Shown here: positions 7,498-14,023 of the stretch, one piece after another
How the letters are laid out: each line of letters begins with the position of its first letter
How positions within the stretch are numbered: position 1 is the first letter of the stretch
DNA from: an actinobacterium SCGC AAA015-D07
GTDB taxonomy: Bacteria; Actinomycetota; Acidimicrobiia; Actinomarinales; Actinomarinaceae
Direction: 5' to 3'
DNA length: 25,390 nucleotides
NCBI GenBank assembly: GCA_000384495.1
Contig: ARQR01000006.1
Span: 1 to 25,390, forward strand
Translations under genes and position numbers: made by a program
The notes under the pieces: model-generated
The model's database searches: none
What the model saw: only the letters and a program-made list of their open reading frames with translations
What the model was told of the DNA's origin: nothing

Positions 7498-8139
7498 ATG
7501 TATGTAAGACTTGGGTTAGCAAACCCAAAAGAAGGCATGACACAAGATGCCCTGAACTATTTTAGAGATGTCGCAATTCCAGTTTACGATCAAGTAAGTG
7601 GACTACTTTCTGCTGCAGCTTGCATAAACAATGAAGGACAACTTATGGCGTGGACTATGTGGGCAAATAATGAGGCTAAAGAAGCGGCAATGGGAGAATT
7701 TCAAGAGAACCTGGCAGGCTTAGCAGATTTAATAACAGAACCACCAACAATTCTTGAAGGACCAATGGTTGCTGCGCAACAATATATTATGGTTCCAAAA
7801 GAAGGGGGAGATTCTTTCTTTGCTAGATTTGTGATGGGAGGTGGTATGCAAGATGATAAAACATACGATGATGCTGCAAATTTTATGAAAAGCACCGTCT
7901 ACCCAGCATATGAAAACGTTGAAGGAATCTATGCTTCTGCTGCCTGTAAAGTCGATGATGATACGGGTTTTAGTTTCAACTTTTGGACTAATCATGATGC
8001 TGCACATGCAGCATCTGATGTAATTGCAGATGTTGTAAAAGATGCAGTTGCAAATCTAATTAAGGAAGCGCCTCAAGAGCTAACTGGGGAATGTAATGTA
8101 TGGAAAAATTACGCTGATTTTCCTGTAGGAAAATTATAA
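7498..8139 (+). CDS. Tandem ABM-like (dimeric alpha/beta barrel) protein, copy 1
   Basis: 213 residues with no signal peptide or membrane helix, made of two ferredoxin-like halves. Segment 18-65 (DALNYFRDVAIPVY, then GLL, then MAWTMWANNEAKEAA) matches 124-172 (DAANFMKSTVYPAY, then GIY, then FNFWTNHDAAHAA), an obvious internal duplication. The beta-strand ending in Trp (W55, W163) followed by x-x-(H/N)-(D/E)-A-x-x-A is the usual pattern of antibiotic-biosynthesis-monooxygenase (ABM) domains. The two fused halves could form one complete barrel. The tail GECNVWKNYADFPVGKL is shared with the next protein. ABM relatives bind haem, polyketides, quinones or other hydrophobic ligands; no catalytic assignment can be made here. 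Confidence 0.75.
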   Translation: MYVRLGLANPKEGMTQDALNYFRDVAIPVYDQVSGLLSAAACINNEGQLMAWTMWANNEAKEAAMGEFQENLAGLADLITEPPTILEGPMVAAQQYIMVPKEGGDSFFARFVMGGGMQDDKTYDDAANFMKSTVYPAYENVEGIYASAACKVDDDTGFSFNFWTNHDAAHAASDVIADVVKDAVANLIKEAPQELTGECNVWKNYADFPVGKL

Positions 8140-8158
8140 AAAACAGAAAGGAGTAAAT

Positions 8159-8812
8159 ATGTTGTTTTTTAGATTGACGCTTGTTCCAATACAAGAAGGC
8201 AAAATGGGAGATGCAATATCCTATGCAGAAGAAAAAGTGGATGAATTTATGGAGGTACCTGGATTATTACAAGTTGCGTTATGTGAAAATAGTGATGGTC
8301 AGCTTATGTCCTGGTCAACTTGGTTAACTGAAGACTCAATGAACGCTTCTAGTGAACGATTGGCCGAGGCTCTAGGTGGCTTAAAAGATTTTGGTGCAGG
8401 ACCACCAGAAATTTCTTTTGGAAAAATGACTGCGGGTCAACAATATGTAAACATCATGAAAGGTGACAGAGAAGGACAATCTTTTGTTGTTCGAATTGGT
8501 TATGGTGCTGAGTATATTGAAGAAAAATATGATGAGGCAATTGATTGGTTACAAAATACTGTTTATGCAGGATATGAGGGTACCGAAGGATTACTTGGTG
8601 CTTTTGCTGTAGATATTGGTGGTAAATCAATTACGGTAAGCAATTGGGATAGCCAAGAAGCTCTTGATGCGTCATCAGAGTCATTTCAAAAGATTATGGC
8701 TGATGCACAAAACTATATTAAAACTCCTGCAACAATTGTTACCGGAGAATGTAGCATTTGGAGAAATATGGCCAGCTTTCCAGCTGGTAAATTATCAGAT
8801 TGGAGTAAATAA
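8159..8812 (+). CDS. Tandem ABM-like protein, copy 2 (paralogue of 7498-8139)
   Basis: 217 soluble residues with the same two-domain build as the preceding gene. Trp residues fall at the same positions (W55 in SWSTW, W163 in SNWDSQEALDAS). The inter-domain sequence PPEISFGKMTAGQQY corresponds to PPTILEGPMVAAQQY in copy 1, and the tail GECSIWRNMASFPAGKL to GECNVWKNYADFPVGKL. The histidines seen in copy 1's second domain (H166, H170) are replaced, so the two copies have probably diverged in ligand or partner. The Shine-Dalgarno AAAGGAG is well placed, and two nucleotides separate its stop from the next ATG. Confidence 0.75.
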   Translation: MLFFRLTLVPIQEGKMGDAISYAEEKVDEFMEVPGLLQVALCENSDGQLMSWSTWLTEDSMNASSERLAEALGGLKDFGAGPPEISFGKMTAGQQYVNIMKGDREGQSFVVRIGYGAEYIEEKYDEAIDWLQNTVYAGYEGTEGLLGAFAVDIGGKSITVSNWDSQEALDASSESFQKIMADAQNYIKTPATIVTGECSIWRNMASFPAGKLSDWSK

Positions 8813-8814
8813 TT

Positions 8815-9174
8815 ATGGAGCAAATATCAATCAACATAACAAAATACAAACAACACAATGATGAGGTTTATCAAGTATGGAAAGATGTTTGGAATGAATA
8901 TTCAAAAGAATTTGTCGATGCAACAGGTGCAAAATTCTATTGGGCTTATCAACAACAAGATGATGGTGTCTACTATGTTGCTATAAATCTATTTCCCTCT
9001 AAAGAGTCAAGAGATGCATGGTTGAAAACTTATGATGTTGACGCTGGGAACAAGGAATTTGAAGCGCAGGTAGAAGAAAGAACAGGTATATCAGCTGAGA
9101 CTTATGATCAGGAAAATGGTAAGGATATGGAACTTGCTATTGGTGGTATGAATATATCTAATACGAATGGATAG
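8815..9174 (+). CDS. Single-domain ABM-like small protein
   Basis: 119 soluble residues starting two bases after the previous stop, with GGAG (8803-8806) inside that gene's end. The pattern VYYVAINLFPSKESRDAWL (about 52-70), a beta-strand then S-x-E-x-x-x-A-W, is consistent with one dimeric alpha/beta-barrel domain. Similarity to the tandem ABM proteins is weak, and assignment rests on size, predicted alternation of strands and helices, and operon position. It could act as a homodimer or pair with one half of a tandem protein. Function unknown. Confidence 0.6.
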   Translation: MEQISINITKYKQHNDEVYQVWKDVWNEYSKEFVDATGAKFYWAYQQQDDGVYYVAINLFPSKESRDAWLKTYDVDAGNKEFEAQVEERTGISAETYDQENGKDMELAIGGMNISNTNG

Positions 9175-9182
9175 GAGAAAGT

Positions 9183-9725
9183 ATGTTTAAATTAACACAA
9201 GAAGACCTAAGAATTGCAAAACCTCTAGCAAATGTTTTTATTGTTAGCTTCATAGCCATAGGAGTTGCTTTTGGTACAGAAAATTTTGAATTATTGGGAT
9301 TACTTCAAGGATTCTTTCCAATTCTTGCAATTATAGTTTTGTATTACTCTTTGAAGCTTTTGACAGCTCAAGAAAGGTCACTGATGTTTCCTTTTTTGTT
9401 AATAGCTTCGGTACAAAGCATTACAGATTCTTACACTGCATTTGAGTCAACTAGGCAAGGTCTGGAGTTAGACATTTATATTGTTGGAACACATTTCTTT
9501 ATTGGTTTATATCATTTCATTGCATTTTGGGGTTATAAATCAGTTCTTCCAAAATGGGGTCTTTATGCGACTTTACTAGGAGGTGCGTCTCAAATTTTAG
9601 CTGCCGTATTCACTCTTGTAGATAGAAATGATCTACATGACCTTGCAGACACAGCATTTCCGTTAATAATTGTTTTCTGGATAGCATTGAGAAACGCAAT
9701 GGTAAGCGCCGAACCAAACGCCTAA
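9183..9725 (+). CDS. Six-helix small membrane protein, fourth of the operon
   Basis: Unrecognised, 180 residues with about six hydrophobic segments (13-31, 38-58, 64-82, 94-116, 122-142, 150-171). Same size class as the three membrane proteins at the start of the operon, but without the EID or VPxxWR signatures. It has several potential membrane-embedded polar residues (TDSYTAFES after helix 3, THFFIGLYHF in helix 4). It is placed between the single-domain and the third tandem barrel gene, which argues that the membrane and soluble components function together. Shine-Dalgarno ATAGGAG precedes the ATG. Confidence 0.78.
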   Translation: MFKLTQEDLRIAKPLANVFIVSFIAIGVAFGTENFELLGLLQGFFPILAIIVLYYSLKLLTAQERSLMFPFLLIASVQSITDSYTAFESTRQGLELDIYIVGTHFFIGLYHFIAFWGYKSVLPKWGLYATLLGGASQILAAVFTLVDRNDLHDLADTAFPLIIVFWIALRNAMVSAEPNA

Positions 9726-9727
9726 GC

Positions 9728-10372
9728 ATGTATGCTGTTGCAGTAACAATACTGTTTAAAGAAGGAAAGCTAGGAGAACTTAAAGATTTTTTTGAAAATA
9801 CCGGCTTCCCAGCTTTAGAAGTTCTTAAAGGAGATATGTATTCCATTGCATTCTTCAATCCAAAAGATAATGTAAACCTTGGTATTGCATTTATGAAGGA
9901 TAAGGAGATTGCAGAAAAATTTGCAGAAATTAGAAATGAAAACTTGTTGCAAATCCAAGATTTACTTGCAAGTTTTCCAAGAGTCTATGAAGGTGAATTG
10001 TTAACTGGTAAGACTTTAAAGGATTCATTAGTTGATGATTCAAAAGATACTATGTTTTTGGCATTTGCAAAATTAGATGTAAAAAATGCTGATGAATATA
10101 TGAATCTTCAAAAAGAAATTTATCTACCAAAACTTGAAGAGGATGAGGGAATTATTTCTTATGGATCAATTAAAATTGATGAAAAATCACTGGTTTTGTT
10201 TGAATTTTGGACTTCCCATGATGCAAAGCATAGTTTTGATGAAAAACTTAATGCTAATGAAAATATTTATGAAAAGTTTATGCCATTGATGGATGGCTTT
10301 ACTGATTATTATGGTGAACCGTATGCCATTAGACAGTTTGTTGACTTTAAAGCTGGCGAATCAATAAATTAA
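9728..10372 (+). CDS. Tandem ABM-like protein, copy 3 (divergent)
   Basis: 214 soluble residues, starting two bases after the upstream stop without a visible Shine-Dalgarno, so probably expressed by translational coupling. The second half keeps the motif FEFWTSHDAKH (W161, H164, H168), nearly the same as FWTNHDAAH in copy 1. The first half has lost the Trp (LGIAFMKDKEIAEKF). The inter-domain FPRVYEGELLTG and the end YGEPYAIRQFVDFKAGE match the corresponding parts of copies 1 and 2. Retention of the W-x-x-HDA-x-H motif in two of three copies makes those residues candidates for ligand or metal contact. Last gene of the operon. Confidence 0.72.
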   Translation: MYAVAVTILFKEGKLGELKDFFENTGFPALEVLKGDMYSIAFFNPKDNVNLGIAFMKDKEIAEKFAEIRNENLLQIQDLLASFPRVYEGELLTGKTLKDSLVDDSKDTMFLAFAKLDVKNADEYMNLQKEIYLPKLEEDEGIISYGSIKIDEKSLVLFEFWTSHDAKHSFDEKLNANENIYEKFMPLMDGFTDYYGEPYAIRQFVDFKAGESIN

Positions 10373-10387
10373 AGAGTCCTTTAAAAT
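10369..10387 (+). promoter_or_regulatory. Small hairpin and -10 box between the ABM operon and the acyltransferase gene
   Basis: TTAAAG (10369-10374) and CTTTAA (10379-10384) form a 6-bp hairpin over the stop codon of the previous gene, a weak terminator at best. TAAAAT (10382-10387) ends 7 nt before the ATG at 10395, which fits a leaderless start for the acyltransferase gene. Whether the two operons are separate is uncertain. Confidence 0.35.
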
Positions 10388-10394
10388 TTAATAT

Positions 10395-11489
10395 ATGCTG
10401 GATGAAAGAAGATATGACATTGATGCATTAAGGTCTATAGCTCTTTTTCTTTTAATAATTTATCATCTTGGTCAATCATTCACATCGTTGGCACCATATA
10501 TTCTTTTTGTTCAGAATAAAAAAGTGACTGACGGAATATGGCCATTGTTAAATGTAATGAATACTTGGAGAATACCCTTAGTTTTTCTTATTGCAGGAAT
10601 TGCTCTAAGGCTTTCATTTCAAAACAGAACAAAATTAGAAATTCTCAGGGAAAGGGGAAAAACTATTGCTTTACCTTGGATATTTGGAACTCTTGTATTT
10701 TCAACTTCCTCAGCTTTTATTGCTGACAAATATTACGACTACTGGTTCTTAGATGGAGTAAATGAAGTAATTCTTTTAGCATTTGAGTATAACGGTCTTC
10801 ATCTATGGTTTTTAATTAATCTTATAATTTATTGTTTATTGATTGTTCCAGTTTTAAATTTTTTTTCGAAAAAAAATTTCTTTTCGACAATATTGAATAA
10901 ACCTGGTGGAATATTTTTATTTGCGATACCTATCGTTGCCGAAGGCAATTTCTTAAATTCACAAAGGTTTTACACAGAAACATACGGTGATTATTACATT
11001 GAATATGCAAACACTGATCATGGACTATTGTTAGGTTTTTTATGGTTTACGATTGGAATAATTTTAACTTCTCAGGAAGAATCATTCTGGGAATCAAATA
11101 AAAGAAATTGGCGTATACATTTAATTTTTGCATTAGGGTCTTATCTTTACAGATTATTTAACAACTTTGAAACAGGTTACGCAATAGATAATCGACTCAT
11201 AGCATTCGAATCATTTAACTTTATATTTCTATTCTTAGGTCTCGCAGCTGTTTATCTAAATAAGGATTCGCCCCAACTAACTTACTATAAAACAGCGGCT
11301 TATCCTGTATATATTGTTCACTTACCTGTACAAATGTTAGTAATGTACTTCTTTTCTGGAATAAACATTCATCCAATAATTAAGTTTCCTATTGTTTTAT
11401 TTTTGATATGTTTTTTAAGCTTAACAATTTATCATTCAATAAAAAATATCAAGGTTCTAAGGCCATTGTTTGGTTTAAGAAATAAATAA
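10395..11489 (+). CDS. Acyltransferase-3 family integral membrane protein
   Basis: 364 residues, around ten hydrophobic segments. The N-terminal RYDIDALRSIALFLLIIYHLG has the family's R-x-x-x-(I/L)DALR and a conserved histidine (H24) at the end of helix 1. A second landmark is the helix segment LHLWFLINL. Family members (OatA-, NodX- and MdoC-like) transfer acetyl or other acyl groups to extracellular sugars, glycans or lipids. The acceptor here cannot be deduced; no glycosyltransferase is adjacent. Five bases after its stop begins a small membrane-peptide ORF. Confidence 0.85.
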   Translation: MLDERRYDIDALRSIALFLLIIYHLGQSFTSLAPYILFVQNKKVTDGIWPLLNVMNTWRIPLVFLIAGIALRLSFQNRTKLEILRERGKTIALPWIFGTLVFSTSSAFIADKYYDYWFLDGVNEVILLAFEYNGLHLWFLINLIIYCLLIVPVLNFFSKKNFFSTILNKPGGIFLFAIPIVAEGNFLNSQRFYTETYGDYYIEYANTDHGLLLGFLWFTIGIILTSQEESFWESNKRNWRIHLIFALGSYLYRLFNNFETGYAIDNRLIAFESFNFIFLFLGLAAVYLNKDSPQLTYYKTAAYPVYIVHLPVQMLVMYFFSGINIHPIIKFPIVLFLICFLSLTIYHSIKNIKVLRPLFGLRNK

Positions 11490-11494
11490 TTGAG

Positions 11495-11623
11495 ATGCAC
11501 CAGAAAAGATTATTACTTAGATTCGTAATTTTGTCATTATTTATACTCTTTTTAGTATTTTCTGATTCTTATATTGCGCGAAGATTAATCCAATTACCAT
11601 CACTGTTACTAAATTATTTTTAA
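11495..11623 (+). CDS. Putative 42-aa single-helix membrane peptide
   Basis: ATG at 11495, TAA at 11621-11623, filling the gap between the acyltransferase and PPOX genes with 5 and 2 nt to spare. It starts MHQKRLLLRF with positive charges, then one hydrophobic stretch (about residues 9-23), then SDSYIARRL and a hydrophobic end. Charge and hydrophobicity pattern suit an N-in membrane peptide. Shine-Dalgarno is weak, and translation would rely on coupling. Could be spurious, but its perfect fit between neighbours is in its favour. Confidence 0.5.
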   Translation: MHQKRLLLRFVILSLFILFLVFSDSYIARRLIQLPSLLLNYF

Positions 11624-11625
11624 AC

Positions 11626-11994
11626 ATGGACTTTTTAGATTTTGCAGATCAAGAATATATAAATTTAATCACATATAAAAAAAATGATACCTCCGTGAAA
11701 ACTCCAGTATGGGTTGCAGAATACGAAAATTATTTAGTTATTACTTCAAGCAAATCAGCAGGAAAAGTAAAAAGAATTAATAACAATGGTAGAGCAACAA
11801 TATATGTTACAGATCAAATCGGTAGTAGTGTGCTTTCTGAACCGCTAGAGGTAAGAGCATCAATCATTGATGATGAAGACAAGAAACAGGCAGCTTTAGA
11901 TAAAATCATAAAAAAGTATGGATCAATGTCTAAAATGTTTATACGAGGTTCTAATGAAAATCGTGCAATAATCAAAATTCAAGAAAAGGAGTAA
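11626..11994 (+). CDS. PPOX-class (pyridoxamine 5'-phosphate oxidase-like) protein, F420-dependent type
   Basis: A split-barrel flavin/deazaflavin-binding protein of 122 residues. The signature is KTPVWVAEYENYLVITSSKS followed by AGKVKRINNNGRATIYV (about 25-61), the pattern of the F420-binding PPOX family typified by mycobacterial small F420-dependent reductases (TPVWF...SGKxKRIRxNPxV). This is one of the clearer hints of an actinobacterial (or other F420-making) host. It likely reduces an unidentified substrate with F420H2, although some relatives use FMN or haem. No PNPOx substrate motif is seen. Translation follows the 42-aa ORF by 2 nt. Confidence 0.8.
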   Translation: MDFLDFADQEYINLITYKKNDTSVKTPVWVAEYENYLVITSSKSAGKVKRINNNGRATIYVTDQIGSSVLSEPLEVRASIIDDEDKKQAALDKIIKKYGSMSKMFIRGSNENRAIIKIQEKE

Positions 11995-11996
11995 AA

Positions 11997-12035
11997 GTGT
12001 TTTGCCCAGAGTGTGGATGCGAAGACGAAAACTAA
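11997..12035 (+). CDS. Putative 12-aa Cys-rich microprotein MFCPECGCEDEN
   Basis: GTG start at 11997, TAA at 12033-12035, with a full Shine-Dalgarno AAAAGGAG overlapping the end of the PPOX gene, 5 nt before the GTG. Three cysteines in C-x-x-C-x-C within 12 residues, then an acidic tail, resemble the first knuckle of a zinc ribbon or the metal-binding N-terminus of HypB-type proteins. The strong ribosome-binding site has no other gene to serve, since the next gene is on the opposite strand. Function unknown; metal binding is an inference. Confidence 0.45.
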   Translation: MFCPECGCEDEN

Positions 12036-12036
12036 T

Positions 12037-12528
12037 CTAAGAAAACCATTTATGTGTTCCAAAATGATTTCTTGGAACCGGATTTCTATTCTTTAAAAAA
12101 TATTCAATACCTCCTAAAACTGAATCTAAATAACGACTTAGTTGAGGATTAATTTGAAAAATAAAGGGAATAATATACAACGGACCTGGAAATTTTTTAA
12201 GAGGATAGGTATTTACTTGGATCGATAGTTCAGATGATTCCTCATTACCAGATATCCTCCATTTTACTTTTGACTTTTTTCCATTCTTGGTTCCAATTAT
12301 TAAGTCATAACCATTTTCATCCCATTGTGTAAACTCTCTTTCAAAAGTAAGTCCACTTAGATATTCTAAAATATCTTTCGAACCGACACCTGGCCAGGTG
12401 ACAACAGTATTGTTTTTGCAAAATGGATGAGTCTCATTTAAATAATTTGGCGTTGTTATTACATTCCATACTTCATCTTTAGAAAAATTAAGCTTCTTTG
12501 TCCTCTTAATAGATAGAATATTGTTCAT
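12037..12528 (-). CDS. SRPBCC (START-like/polyketide cyclase) family protein
   Basis: 163 residues beginning with the usual first strand and helix of SRPBCC ligand-binding folds (SIKRTKKLNFSKDEVWNVITTPNYLNETHPFCK). Strands in the middle (TWPGVGSKDILEYLSGLTFEREFTQWDENGYDLIIG) are followed by a long C-terminal helix (LSRYLDSVLGGIEYFLKNR). Such proteins bind hydrophobic ligands in a deep pocket; here neither ligand nor catalysis is evident. ATG at 12528 lies 6 nt from a TAAAAT -10 box (12535-12540 on the complementary strand), giving a leaderless mRNA. Confidence 0.75.
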   Translation of the reverse strand: MNNILSIKRTKKLNFSKDEVWNVITTPNYLNETHPFCKNNTVVTWPGVGSKDILEYLSGLTFEREFTQWDENGYDLIIGTKNGKKSKVKWRISGNEESSELSIQVNTYPLKKFPGPLYIIPFIFQINPQLSRYLDSVLGGIEYFLKNRNPVPRNHFGTHKWFS

Positions 12529-12534
12529 AAGATT

Positions 12535-12540
12535 ATTTTA
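12535..12540 (-). promoter_or_regulatory. -10 box of the SRPBCC gene, leaderless type
   Basis: TAAAAT on the minus strand, 6 nt before the ATG. The structured element at 12543-12611 begins 3 bp upstream, so its near arm lies between the -10 and -35 positions. Confidence 0.45.
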
Positions 12541-12542
12541 GG

Positions 12543-12611
12543 GCATAGGCCAACTACGTTTGGAAGAGTGTTTGAGTGACTCAATAACGCATACAAGCAG
12601 TCGGCCTATGT
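12543..12611. other. Structured intergenic element with an 8-bp closing stem
   Basis: CATAGGCC (12544-12551) is perfectly complementary to GGCCTATG (12603-12610) across 51 nt. Enclosed are CCAA/TTGG (12550-12563, sharing two bases with the outer stem) and GTGTTTGAG/CTCAATAACGC (12568-12590) around a short loop, so a multi-branched fold is possible on either strand. It is not a tRNA: no T-arm consensus and no acceptor tail. If the SRPBCC mRNA is leaderless the element lies outside it, so it may be a separate small RNA or a DNA-level operator. Confidence 0.4.
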
Positions 12612-12685
12612 ATTAATTATAGATATTAAATCACAAACGTGCAAGATTGTGCATTAATTTTCACATAACGAATATATTTGTGAAA

Positions 12686-12766
12686 TTAAAGCATTAAATA
12701 TAGAAAACCCACAAACATAGGGATTAGAAGAATAAAAGCAAGAGCAACAATTCTTTTAACATCCAT
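12686..12766 (-). CDS. Putative 26-aa single-helix membrane peptide
   Basis: Minus-strand ORF, ATG at 12766-12764, TAA at 12688-12686. The peptide starts MDVKR and continues with about 20 uninterrupted hydrophobic residues (IVALAFILLIPMFVGFLYL), a clean single-span pattern. It follows the APC permease by 26 nt on the same strand and could be cotranscribed with it. No Shine-Dalgarno is seen. Similar tiny spans are known as subunits or regulators of transporters, but this is only a candidate. Confidence 0.35.
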   Translation of the reverse strand: MDVKRIVALAFILLIPMFVGFLYLML

Positions 12767-12792
12767 ATTTATAAGAATAACTCTGATCAGAT

Positions 12793-13956
12793 TTAAAAAT
12801 AAATTACAAGAAAGATTCCAAGAATAATACATAGGAGTAGTCCATATACAGATATAGAGATAGAAAATATTCTTTTGGATTTTTCAAGTCTAATGACACA
12901 GAGATTTGTAATTGAGTAATAAATTAATATGAATATTGCACTTAATTTTACAGCTGACAATACATTAAAAATTAAAATACCAGCCACAACAACAAAACCA
13001 ACAAATATATCTGCCACATAGGCAGAATTTTGTTTTGGATGGATGGTCATAAACAAGCTTGGAATTTTTTTATCTCTTGCCATTGCCACTAATACCCTAC
13101 TTATCCCAGGCAAAAGAGCGAGTAGAACAGATCCTGTAGCAACAGTCGATGCAATAATAATTAGATATGAAAACTCAGAAAATCGACTCAAGTCAAAAGC
13201 CACTTTTAATGGAGTCAACGAATTCTCAATGATACTTGGATTTACAATTCCAAGTGTGACAAATGATGTAGAGACATATAAAACTAAGGTAATTCCTAAA
13301 CCAACAAGTATTGCCTTAGGTATAATTTTTTCCGGGTTATCAACCTCTTCACCGAATGTTGCAAGTCTAGAGTACCCTGTAAATGCAAAGAACCAGATAC
13401 TTGCACTTAGAATAAGATTTTTAAATGAAAAACCTTTACCAATTGGTATGTCAGATGAAAAATTACTGGAGCTTGTAACAGATATAATATAAAAAATAAG
13501 TATTAGAACTATTGTGTATACAAACCATCTGGCAATATTTACAGTCTTTGAGATTCCAAAATAATTTATTAGTGTGACAACAATAATAAATATTATTGAT
13601 ACAACTTTTGGATTTTCTGGATAAAGATAATTGCCAAGTGTTAAAGCTACCGCAGTACAACTAATTAACTTACCAATAGTAAATGAATATCCAGCAATTA
13701 AAGATGGACACTTCCCAAGAACATTTTTTGCATAAAGGTAAGTCCCTCCTGTTTCAGGGAAAAGTCTTGCAAGCTGGGCAGATGAACTAGCATTTGCGAA
13801 CGCAACAGTTCCTGCGAGCAACAACCCCAATATTGAGGAATAAGATGCAATTTTTGAAGTGGGTGAAATGTTATAAAACAAACCAGCACCAATCATGGAA
13901 CTAAGGCCCAATAAGATTGATTTATTTAATGTTAAAGTCCTCTGAAATTTGTCCAT
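12793..13956 (-). CDS. APC superfamily amino-acid/polyamine permease
   Basis: 387 residues with about eleven hydrophobic segments, slightly short for the family (often 430-500), ending soon after helix 11. The N-terminal helix-1 motif GLSSMIGAGLFYN is the unwound GxGxG-like substrate-binding site of APC transporters. ARLFPETGGTYLYAKNVLG follows in the helix 2-3 region, and FAFTGYSRLATFGEEVDNPEKIIPKA is the conserved helix 6 binding segment and the loop after it. It probably imports an amino acid or amine by proton symport; the substrate is not deducible. ATG at 13956 is 6 nt from TAGAAT (13963-13968). Confidence 0.88.
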   Translation of the reverse strand: MDKFQRTLTLNKSILLGLSSMIGAGLFYNISPTSKIASYSSILGLLLAGTVAFANASSSAQLARLFPETGGTYLYAKNVLGKCPSLIAGYSFTIGKLISCTAVALTLGNYLYPENPKVVSIIFIIVVTLINYFGISKTVNIARWFVYTIVLILIFYIISVTSSSNFSSDIPIGKGFSFKNLILSASIWFFAFTGYSRLATFGEEVDNPEKIIPKAILVGLGITLVLYVSTSFVTLGIVNPSIIENSLTPLKVAFDLSRFSEFSYLIIIASTVATGSVLLALLPGISRVLVAMARDKKIPSLFMTIHPKQNSAYVADIFVGFVVVAGILIFNVLSAVKLSAIFILIYYSITNLCVIRLEKSKRIFSISISVYGLLLCIILGIFLVIYF

Positions 13957-13962
13957 ACAGTA

Positions 13963-14017
13963 ATTCTATTTGATAAAAAATACGCAAACAAATATGAGTA
14001 ATGTTTCATGATAAGAT
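13963..14017. promoter_or_regulatory. Divergent leaderless promoters of the APC permease and the His-rich membrane protein
   Basis: The 67-bp divergent gap holds TAGAAT on the minus strand (13968-13963), 6 nt before the permease ATG, and TAAGAT on the plus strand (14012-14017), 6 nt before the ATG at 14024. Neither gene has a Shine-Dalgarno, and the two promoters must share the ~43 bp between their -10 boxes. Confidence 0.45.
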
Positions 14018-14023
14018 ATTTCT

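Noticed and set aside
12543..12611. Possible tRNA (about 69 nt closed by a stem)
   Set aside because: No T-arm GTTCRA, no D-arm pattern, no discriminator plus CCA position; the inner stems do not match a cloverleaf.
13043..13492. A 149-codon plus-strand open frame inside the APC permease gene
   Set aside because: Antisense shadow of a well-supported transporter; no start signals and no recognisable domain.
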